DNA of 16,767 nt, taken from NCBI GenBank assembly GCA_041476545.1, contig JBGOTP010000069.1, positions 1 to 16,767 on the forward strand, given 5' to 3'. Position 1 is the first letter of the stretch. Every line of letters begins with the position of its first letter. The position numbers and the translations under genes were made by a program. The DNA comes from JBGOTP01 sp041476545. Its GTDB lineage: Bacteria; Acidobacteriota; Vicinamibacteria; Vicinamibacterales; CAVVIG01. The notes beneath the pieces were generated by a model. The model was not told the DNA's origin, did not search any database, and was given only the letters and a program-made list of their open reading frames with translations. Positions 1 through 4,856 of the stretch are shown here, piece by piece.

Positions 1-83
1 AACACTGTGGCGGCTTCTCGGAAATCGATGTGATGATTCTTGAGATTCGCCGCCGCTTTCGCTGGATCCCACGCGAACACCAC
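1..83 (-). CDS. BrnT-family toxin, N-terminal part (cut by window edge)
   Basis: The minus strand, starting with tandem GTG codons at 83-81 and 80-78, reads VVFAWDPAKAAANLKNHHI and then DFREAATVF up to the window edge. The pattern F-x-WDPxKAxxNxxKHxxxFxEAxxVF is the N-terminus of BrnT, the RelE-like ribonuclease toxin of the type II BrnT/BrnA system. Only 27 complete codons are visible. The antitoxin gene brnA, normally directly downstream, would lie outside the window. There is no Shine-Dalgarno sequence. A TATACT box ends 6 nt before the GTG, which suggests a leaderless transcript. The gene begins 8 nt after a degenerate attC core site and so is probably the cargo of the next integron cassette. 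The family call rests on a short stretch but a characteristic one. Confidence 0.72.
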   Translation of the reverse strand, partial: MVFAWDPAKAAANLKNHHIDFREAATV

Positions 84-90
84 GAGGCCA

Positions 91-218
91 GTATAACGTC
101 ATCGATCGGGAATCCTCCGACCCTGAAACACGCCGGGGCGCGGCCGGGCGGATGGACATCGCCGGAGACATGTCGAGGCCGACGGCGGAACTCAGGCAAT
201 CACGCCGATTGTTCGGCC
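91..218 (-). other. Degenerate attC site candidate
   Basis: Reading the minus strand, GCCGAACAA at 218-210 differs by one base from the GCCCAACAA that opens both good attC sites. GTTATAC at 97-91 is one base off the GTTRRRY core. As in the PIN cassette, the R'' box codes for the C-terminal residues of the preceding gene (AEQSA here, AQQGA there). Partial stem elements ATCGG/CCGAT and CCTGA/TCAGG exist, but a full hairpin with two bulges is not evident. It may be a decayed recombination site. Confidence 0.35.
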
Positions 219-535
219 TGGTAGAAGTCGATGAACCCCGCGAGGTGCTGGAGCAGTTCGGCCGGTAGCTCCTCCTTGCGCAGGATGCCGGTTGCCACAG
301 CGAATCCCAGCGCTGCCTCAGGGCGGTTCGTGGCGTACCTGCGCCAGACTTCCCGTGACGCCCCGTCGTGAAACTGATGAATCACGTCATTGAGTTCGGC
401 CGCGCTAATCTCGCCGTTCCGCCAGCGCCCAAACTGCACATCGAGATCGCGCAACGCCTGGCCCAGTTCTCGATCGTGAGCAATCGCCGCGTACTCGCGA
501 ACGAACCGTTTGATCCGCTTTGATGTTTCTGGCAT
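200..535 (-). CDS. Small hypothetical protein, integron cassette cargo
   Basis: This is a 111-residue protein starting MPETSKRIKRFVREY and ending GFIDFYQAEQSA. I do not recognise a named family. The composition (charged, leucine/alanine-rich, no membrane segment) suggests a small soluble all-alpha protein, and the central part (EISAAELNDVIHQFHDG) looks helical. The ATG at 535 is preferred over a TTG two codons upstream; neither has a good ribosome-binding site. It lies 23 nt after the attC core site at 558-564, the usual placement of a cassette gene, and is read in the same direction as the array. Its last codons are read from an R''-like box. Function is unknown. An antitoxin or stress role would be a guess based only on the neighbours. 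Confidence 0.72.
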   Translation of the reverse strand: MPETSKRIKRFVREYAAIAHDRELGQALRDLDVQFGRWRNGEISAAELNDVIHQFHDGASREVWRRYATNRPEAALGFAVATGILRKEELPAELLQHLAGFIDFYQAEQSA

Positions 536-557
536 GAGCAATACTCGATTTCTGGCT

Positions 558-628
558 GCCTAACGATCGCGGCTCACCAGCGGCTGCACGAAAAATACGC
601 AGCCGTCTGGTGCAGCCGCTTGTTGGGC
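558..628 (-). other. attC recombination site (71 bp)
   Basis: GCCTAAC at 558-564 and GTTGGGC at 622-628 match the RYYYAAC/GTTRRRY core boxes. Between them the strand folds into a three-part hairpin: 569-574 with 614-619, 575-580 with 607-612, and 581-587 with 599-605. The bulged bases are C613 and T606, both in the right-hand arm, with an 11-nt loop. In characterised attC sites the extrahelical bases sit on the R''/L'' arm. The right arm is therefore R''/L'', and the cassette direction is the minus strand. Confidence 0.88.
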
Positions 629-648
629 TGCCCGGCTGGGTCTAGAAT
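620..648 (+). promoter_or_regulatory. Promoter of the antiparallel TA cassette, -35 inside attC
   Basis: TTGTTG at 620-625 and TAGAAT at 643-648 are separated by 17 bp. The -10 box ends 6 nt before the antitoxin ATG at 655. No ribosome-binding site fits in that space, so the mRNA probably starts at the AUG (leaderless). The -35 hexamer overlaps the attC core box GTTGGGC. Confidence 0.55.
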
Positions 649-654
649 GGCTAC

Positions 655-900
655 ATGACGTCCCGAGCGCAAGAAGTTCTTCGTGAAGCATTGTCGTTGC
701 CGATCGACCAACGCGCCGACGTGGCCGCTGAGTTGCTCGCGAGCTTGGATGACGTTGGAAGCGAAGACATCGCCGAAGTTGAAGCGGCATGGGCTGCCGA
801 AATTGAACGCCGAGCCCGTCGCGTGATGTCCGGAGAATCGGCCGGCATTCCTTGGGAGGACGTGCGGCGCCGCGCTGAAGCCGAACTGCGCAAACCGTGA
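655..900 (+). CDS. Addiction-module antitoxin (Unstab_antitox type)
   Basis: This 81-residue protein fits the putative addiction module component family (PF09720/TIGR02574). It has an N-terminal helix, then LPIDQRADVAAELLASLDD around residues 15-33, an EAAWAAEIERR helix around 43-53, and the closing PWEDVRRRAEAEL. Proteins of this family neutralise a ParE/RelE-like toxin encoded directly downstream, which is the case here with a 4-nt overlap. The ATG is set by the -10 box 6 nt upstream. The gene runs against the direction of the integron array and carries its own promoter, as has been noted for toxin-antitoxin cassettes in chromosomal integrons. The family assignment is strong; activity is inferred. 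Confidence 0.85.
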   Translation: MTSRAQEVLREALSLPIDQRADVAAELLASLDDVGSEDIAEVEAAWAAEIERRARRVMSGESAGIPWEDVRRRAEAELRKP

Positions 901-1211
901 ACTTGCAGGTTCGGTTCGAGGATGAGGCCGATGCCGAGTACCGTGCGGCTGGCCGCTGGTACGAAGGGCGGCGGACCGGTCTTGGATTGGAGTTCTTCGA
1001 CGCAGTCGATGCCACGATTAGCCAAATCCTGGGCCTCCCTCGCGTCGGGGAGCGGGTGCTGCGGATGCCAGCCGAGTTGCCTGTGCGCCGCCTCGCGGTA
1101 AAACGCTTCCCGTACCGCGTGTGCTACCTGGAAGCCTCGCCCATACTGCGAATTCTCGCCGTCGCCCACGACCGTCGAAAACCTGGCTATTGGAAGAGTC
1201 GCTTGAAGTAG
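897..1211 (+). CDS. ParE/RelE-superfamily toxin
   Basis: This 104-residue protein starts with GTG inside GTGA, overlapping the antitoxin stop codon by 4 nt, so the two are translationally coupled. The sequence has the ParE/RelE layout: an N-terminal strand (LQVRFEDEADAEY), a helix-rich segment with AGRWYEGRR and LGLEFFDAVDATI, and C-terminal strands VKRFPYRVCYLE and LRILAVAHDRRKPGYW. The PYRVCY...ILAVAHDRR...YW signature is typical of PF05016 toxins paired with PF09720 antitoxins. Whether the target is gyrase (ParE-like) or ribosome-bound mRNA (RelE-like) cannot be told from sequence. It ends 25 bp before the attC site at 1236-1332. Confidence 0.87.
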   Translation: MNLQVRFEDEADAEYRAAGRWYEGRRTGLGLEFFDAVDATISQILGLPRVGERVLRMPAELPVRRLAVKRFPYRVCYLEASPILRILAVAHDRRKPGYWKSRLK

Positions 1212-1235
1212 AAGCCAACTGTCCTGCCTTCGTCA

Positions 1236-1332
1236 GCCCAACGTCGGCGCTCACCCGCGAGCCGCACATGACGGCGTCGCGAGTGCAGCACGCTCACCGG
1301 TGCGGCTCGTCGGGTGCAGCGCCTTGTTGGGC
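1236..1332 (-). other. attC recombination site (97 bp)
   Basis: GCCCAAC at 1236-1242 and GTTGGGC at 1326-1332 are perfect mutual complements and match the core consensus. The arms pair as 1246-1251 with 1318-1323, 1252-1257 with 1311-1316, and 1258-1267 with 1300-1309. The bulges are C1317 and T1310 in the right arm, the same architecture and the same bulge identities as the site at 558-628. Polarity is again minus. The R''/L'' arm encodes the C-terminus of the small gene ending at 1294. Confidence 0.92.
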
Positions 1333-1497
1333 AGCCAGTCTGAACAATCGGAGCAGCGTCGGGTCAGTCGGTGGGTTTGCGCGCAGCCATTCGTTCTGCT
1401 CGTGAACTGACATCGACGCAATCCGGGCGCTGATCACGTCCCGAGCATCGCGCATCATTTTCACGGCATCGAATGCCTTCGTGGTTGAACTACTCAT
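1294..1497 (-). CDS. Small partner of the PIN-domain toxin (possible antitoxin)
   Basis: This 67-residue protein starts MSSSTTKAFDAVKMMRDARD and contains VISARIASMSVHEQNEWLR. Its start overlaps the end of the PIN gene by 8 nt, so translation is coupled. Its tail, AAQQGAAPDEPHR, is read from the R''/L'' arm of the attC site and is probably not part of the functional fold. I recognise the FDAVKMMRxxRDxIS...MSxEE pattern only as that of small proteins seen beside PIN-domain genes. An antitoxin role is inferred from position and size; toxin-first order is unusual for VapBC. It has no membrane segment. Confidence 0.7.
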   Translation of the reverse strand: MSSSTTKAFDAVKMMRDARDVISARIASMSVHEQNEWLRANPPTDPTLLRLFRLAAQQGAAPDEPHR

Positions 1498-1948
1498 CGC
1501 CGAGAACCTCCCGGGGCGAACGAATTTCGACCGCCGGATACCCCATCCGGCGGTTCACGTCATGGTATCCGTGAATCCGCTGCAAGTTGACGATGTGCCG
1601 GAAGTTCCAGCTCACCAGCACATCGACGCGTGCGACCGAAGCCATCGCAATGTGCTCGGCGTCCGCCAGCATCCCTGGCCCCAGCACTCCCTCTGCCAAG
1701 TAGCGCTGCGCGAGTTCCGCCGCTGGCGCTGTCAGGTGTAACAGCTCGACGTGACCATCTGGCACGGCACGAAGCACCTCGCGGACCGCGGCCGGCGCCG
1801 TCTCAAGTTCTCGGAGCGTGAGTTCCGAAAGCACGAGACGCAGGTCACCACGGACGAACGCATTCAAGAGTCGGCGCGAGGGAACCCGGAACTCGTCGTC
1901 TTCGCAGCCACCGATGACCGACGTGTCCGTATAGATTCGATCAATCAC
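1490..1948 (-). CDS. PIN-domain protein, VapC-like ribonuclease toxin
   Basis: This 152-residue protein opens MIDRIYTDTSVIGG, where the Asp of YTDTSV is the first acidic residue of the PIN active site. A second acidic position lies in LSELTLRELE (around 41-50), and the third cluster is MLADAEHIAMASVARVDVLV (around 93-112). It is followed by SWNFRHIVNL, the SWNxxHxV variant of the C-terminal PIN motif. PIN proteins are Mg-dependent RNases; VapC members cut tRNA or rRNA. It starts with GTG and has a TAAAAT box exactly 6 nt upstream, suggesting a leaderless mRNA. It lies in array orientation between the core site at 1999-2005 and the attC at 1236-1332, followed by its overlapping small partner. 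Confidence 0.85.
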   Translation of the reverse strand: MIDRIYTDTSVIGGCEDDEFRVPSRRLLNAFVRGDLRLVLSELTLRELETAPAAVREVLRAVPDGHVELLHLTAPAAELAQRYLAEGVLGPGMLADAEHIAMASVARVDVLVSWNFRHIVNLQRIHGYHDVNRRMGYPAVEIRSPREVLGDE

Positions 1949-1954
1949 GGTCCT

Positions 1955-1982
1955 ATTTTACGCCCGTGACCCTGTGGCGCAA
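1955..1982 (-). promoter_or_regulatory. Promoter of the PIN cassette
   Basis: On the minus strand TTGCGC (1982-1977) and TAAAAT (1960-1955) are separated by 16 bp. The -10 box ends 6 nt before the GTG start at 1948. The left copy of the 14-bp inverted repeat fills most of the spacer, so a protein bound to that repeat would affect this promoter. Confidence 0.45.
1965..1978 (-). repeat. Left copy of 14-bp inverted repeat flanking intI
   Basis: CGTGACCCTGTGGC on the plus strand here is the exact reverse complement of 2877-2890. Allowing one gap and one mismatch, the match extends inward to about 20 bp. The two copies bracket the integrase remnant. Confidence 0.8.
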
Positions 1983-1998
1983 CGACCGCGAACTGTCT

Positions 1999-2005
1999 GC
2001 TCAAC
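1999..2005 (-). other. Lone integron core site GTTGAGC (5' boundary of the PIN cassette)
   Basis: The minus strand reads CGTTGAGC, matching GTTRRRY, at the upstream boundary expected for the PIN cassette. The preceding AAAAC tract is reminiscent of attI sites, but no complementary R'' box or attC hairpin is found to its right. The TGA of this box is the stop codon of the truncated intI frame. It may be a decayed attI, half of an attC, or an insertion junction. Confidence 0.45.
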
Positions 2006-2852
2006 GTTTTGGCCTCGCCACCAGCCGCGAGTAGCACCACGTCGTGGCCTGCCGACCGATCACGCAACTCACGTGATACCGCGACGGCGGTCCGTAGCGC
2101 GGATCGCGGCAGATTCGCCCGGCAGGAAACACGAACTGCCAGCCCCACTCGGCCGGCGCGTTTGGATACTTGCGATCCAGCGCGAACGGCAACACCACCC
2201 GCCCGAACCCGCGCGCGAGATCCGCCTCATGGAGCCGGCGCACGTCTGCCAGGTGCCCCGTCAGCATCTCCCGGACCGCCACGGGCAACATCGTCACCCG
2301 GTCTTTCTGGCCCTTGCCTTGCCGCACGATGATCTGATGACGATTGAAGTCGAGATCCTTGACGCGCAGATCGAGGCACTCCTCCAGCCTGACGCCCGAC
2401 CCGTACAGCACCATGACGATCAACCGCTCCGTGCCGGTCAGCTGTTTCAGGAGGGCGACGACCTCGTCCCGGCTGAGCACGACCGGCAACCGGTCAGGCG
2501 TCCGGGCCCGCACCACCGGTGGGACACTGCCAATCTCGACCTGCAGCACGTCTTTGTAGAGAAACAACAGACCGGCGAGCGCCTGGTTTTGCGTGGAGGC
2601 ACTGACGTGCCGCTCGACGGCAAGCCAGGTCAGAAACGCCGAGACGTCGGCGGCCCCCATCTCGGACGGATGCCTCTTGTGGTGGAAGACGATGTACCGG
2701 CGAATCCAGTGGACATACGCGTCCTCAGTTCGGGGGCTGTAATGCCGCGCCCGGATGAGGTGCCGCACCCGATCGAGGAGTTTGAGCTTGGATGGAGCGT
2801 CTGGAAACGTGACGACCCGCGGTGGCTGGTGATCGGTGGTTCGCTGTGACAT
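2001..2852 (-). pseudogene. intI: Integron integrase IntI, C-terminally truncated
   Basis: This is a tyrosine recombinase of the integron class, 283 codons against about 320-340 for intact IntI. Residues 21-115 form the SAM-like DNA-binding domain (YSPRTEDAYVHWIRRYI). The first catalytic Arg is R155 in LYGSGVRLEECLDLRVKDLD, and the catalytic-domain Lys lies in RQGKGQKDR around 180. The IntI-specific extra helix is unmistakable at residues 222-260 (FALDRKYPNAPAEWGWQF, then YGPPSRYH). Similarity ends at residue 260. The last 23 residues are unrelated and stop at a core-site TGA. The HTxRHSFATHL, LGH and catalytic Tyr blocks are absent in all frames nearby, so it cannot be an active recombinase. 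It reads in the same direction as the cassettes. Confidence 0.88.
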
Positions 2853-2876
2853 GCGAGGCTCGCTAGCGAATCGTGT

Positions 2877-2890
2877 GCCACAGGGTCACG
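2877..2890 (+). repeat. Right copy of 14-bp inverted repeat flanking intI
   Basis: GCCACAGGGTCACG is an exact reverse complement of 1965-1978. It lies 24 bp upstream of the intI start and upstream of the divergent unknown gene at 2956. It therefore sits in the same relation to that gene as the left copy does to the PIN gene. No convincing target duplication flanks the pair (ACGCC against ACGCA). Confidence 0.8.
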
Positions 2891-2955
2891 ACGCAAGAAT
2901 CGAGGGCATCCTCGATATAGGATCGACCATGCTGGCACTGTCAAGGGGGGAGAAC

Positions 2956-3459
2956 ATGCCGCTGTTTCTTTGCCGGTGGCCCAACGGCGATTGCTCGGTC
3001 GTGCTGGCCCGCACAAAGGACGACGCGATCGTCGAACTCGATCAGGTGGGGAACGCCGAGGATTGCCCGATCACACAGGTGCGAACGTTTCAGGTGCACT
3101 TCGCCCTGACCAATCAGGGCGATCTGGCGCTGGAGCGGTTCGGCGAGGGCACGAAAGAAGACGTGTTCGCGTTCGCCTACCCGCTGCTCGAGAACGCGCT
3201 CGACGAGGCGTACCGCGGCGAAGGCTACGCGGATTACGAGAGCCTGCCACCGGACCGACGTGCGGCCATCGTAGGCGCGGTCGAGCAGGAACGGGGCCGG
3301 CTCGACCTTGAAGGGGTAGCGACGCCCGAGCCCCAAACCGAGCTCGGCCGTGACGTCAAAGGTCGAACCGACATGCCGACAATCCTCATCGACCGGCTGA
3401 TTCGGAAACACGCGACGAAAACACTGAAGAACTTCAAGGACCGCGGCAAGCCCAGTTGA
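2956..3459 (+). CDS. Hypothetical protein, 167 aa
   Basis: I do not recognise the family. The protein begins MPLFLCRWPNGDCSVVLART, a beta-rich opening, and continues with TQVRTFQVHFALTNQG. A helical central part follows (FAYPLLENALDEAY), and then a basic C-terminus (LIRKHATKTLKNFKDRGK). It is soluble, with no signal or membrane segment. The ATG at 2956 is chosen because a strong purine-rich Shine-Dalgarno (AAGGGGGGAG) lies 4-5 nt upstream. An in-frame ATG at 2929 preceded by TATAGG is the alternative. It diverges from the intI remnant and follows the right inverted repeat. The gap to the next gene is large, so it appears monocistronic. Function is unknown. Confidence 0.72.
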   Translation: MPLFLCRWPNGDCSVVLARTKDDAIVELDQVGNAEDCPITQVRTFQVHFALTNQGDLALERFGEGTKEDVFAFAYPLLENALDEAYRGEGYADYESLPPDRRAAIVGAVEQERGRLDLEGVATPEPQTELGRDVKGRTDMPTILIDRLIRKHATKTLKNFKDRGKPS

Positions 3460-3756
3460 GCGGTTAAGCAATGCCTCATCACCCGACCCTTCTGTCCTTT
3501 GCCACGCCGCGCGAATGTAGCGGCGAATCCAGTCGTCCAAGGCGCGAGAATCGGTCGGAGGTGCGAGACGTGCGCCCACGCGGGCGGGGCACGCCAACAT
3601 CATGCCACCACAAGAACGATGCGTTCCCTCAGAGAATCAGAGCGGACCGTCGCGAGCGACCCGTCACTCTTCCCTCCTGATGTCCAGCGCGTGGCTCCCT
3701 GACAAGACGACGTCCCTTCGTGTCCTCTGTGTCCTCTGTGGCGAAAGCTTTTGTGC
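3460..3756. other. Intergenic stretch with a TGTCCTCTG tandem repeat
   Basis: No gene is supported here. At 3721-3738 the 9-mer TGTCCTCTG occurs twice in tandem, followed by TGGCGAAAGC, just before the polyamine operon. The rest shows no clear coding or structural signal. Confidence 0.5.
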
Positions 3757-3762
3757 TCTAAT
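3754..3762 (+). promoter_or_regulatory. Extended -10 box before the DHS-like gene
   Basis: TGCTCTAAT at 3754-3762 fits an extended -10 (TGn plus TCTAAT) and ends 8 nt before the ATG at 3771. No ribosome-binding site is visible, so a leaderless or near-leaderless transcript is likely. Confidence 0.45.
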
Positions 3763-3770
3763 TGTCGCGC

Positions 3771-4856
3771 ATGAAAAAGAAGTCTCGTTTCCTGCAAACG
3801 CCGATTGAGCCGTTCGCCGTCGAGGCCGGCCTCACCGCGGACGAACTTCTCGCGCGCATGGAACGGATCTCGTTTCAGGGGCGCAATCTCGCGACGGCTC
3901 ACCGGATCTGGCACCGGATGCTCGAGGACGACGTGACGATCTTCCTCGGCCTGGCCGGCGCGCTCAGCGCCGGCGGCCTGCGGCTCATCGTCGCGCACCT
4001 CATCACGAACCGATATGTGGATTGCCTGGTGTCGACCGGCGCCAATCTGTATCACGATCTCCACGAGACCCGCGGACAGCATCACTACGTCGGATCGCCG
4101 CTCGCAGACGACGCGGCGCTTGCGTCTGAACACATCGACCGCGTGTACGACACCTACGCGAGCGAAGACGAGTTTGTCGCCAACGACATCTGGATTGCCG
4201 ATTTCGCCGCGTCGCTCGAACGGCGTCCCTATACCACGCGCGAGTTCCTCTATCTTCTCGGCGGGTATCTCTGGACGACGACCGGACGCGACGGGATTCT
4301 CACGGCCGCCTATCGCGCCAACGTGCCCATCTTTTGCCCCGCCATCGCGGACTCCTCGATCGGCATGGGGCTGTCCCAGGCACGCCAGAAGATCGCCGAT
4401 GCGGGGTACATCGACACCATCGGCGACATCGTCGAGTCGGCCAACATCGTGATCAAGCGGCCGCGCACCGCGTCGGTGGTACTCGGCGGCGGGACGCCGA
4501 AGAATTTCATCAACCAGGCCACGGTCCAAGCGGAGTTCTACAGTCCGGATGTCGGCGGCCATCGCTACGCGCTGCAGATCGTGACCGACGTCCCGCACTT
4601 TGGGGGCGCGTCGGGATCGAGCCTGGAGGAGGCGCAGAGCTGGGGTAAGCTGGCGGCCGACTCGGCACGTGTCTCGGTTCAGGCCGACGCCACGATCGCC
4701 CTGCCGATTCTCGTGAGCGCGCTGGCCATGACGGCGCCTCCCGTGCTGGCCCGGCGCACCATCCCTGAATTTGATCTGGCGTCGCGCGTCATGACCATCG
4801 ATGGCCTGACGGTTCCCTCCCACCGGTTCGAGGAAGTGAATGAATCTGCCGTTTGA
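3771..4856 (+). CDS. Deoxyhypusine synthase-like protein (polyamine aminobutyl transferase)
   Basis: This 361-residue protein is of the deoxyhypusine synthase family (PF01916), of usual length. Recognisable blocks are STGANLYHDLHET (88-100, NAD-binding region), CPAIADSSIGMG (189-200), GDIVESANIVIK (218-229) and LGGGTPKNFINQA (238-250), where K244 is the Lys that forms the enzyme-imine intermediate. Eukaryotic and archaeal enzymes modify eIF5A/aIF5A. Bacteria lack that target, and bacterial homologues have been linked to making homospermidine-type polyamines from putrescine. The ATG at 3771 is preferred over a TTG three codons earlier. Its 3' end overlaps the agmatinase gene by 17 nt, a tight pairing that supports a polyamine role. 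Cytosolic; exact product uncertain. Confidence 0.88.
   Translation: MKKKSRFLQTPIEPFAVEAGLTADELLARMERISFQGRNLATAHRIWHRMLEDDVTIFLGLAGALSAGGLRLIVAHLITNRYVDCLVSTGANLYHDLHETRGQHHYVGSPLADDAALASEHIDRVYDTYASEDEFVANDIWIADFAASLERRPYTTREFLYLLGGYLWTTTGRDGILTAAYRANVPIFCPAIADSSIGMGLSQARQKIADAGYIDTIGDIVESANIVIKRPRTASVVLGGGTPKNFINQATVQAEFYSPDVGGHRYALQIVTDVPHFGGASGSSLEEAQSWGKLAADSARVSVQADATIALPILVSALAMTAPPVLARRTIPEFDLASRVMTIDGLTVPSHRFEEVNESAV

Noticed and set aside
1974..2849. Open frame of 291 codons on the plus strand
   Set aside because: It is antisense to the integrase remnant and has shadow-type composition.
1960..2895. Target-site duplication flanking the intI inverted repeats (ACGCC and ACGCA)
   Set aside because: Only 4 of 5 bases agree in a GC-rich context; not enough to claim transposition.
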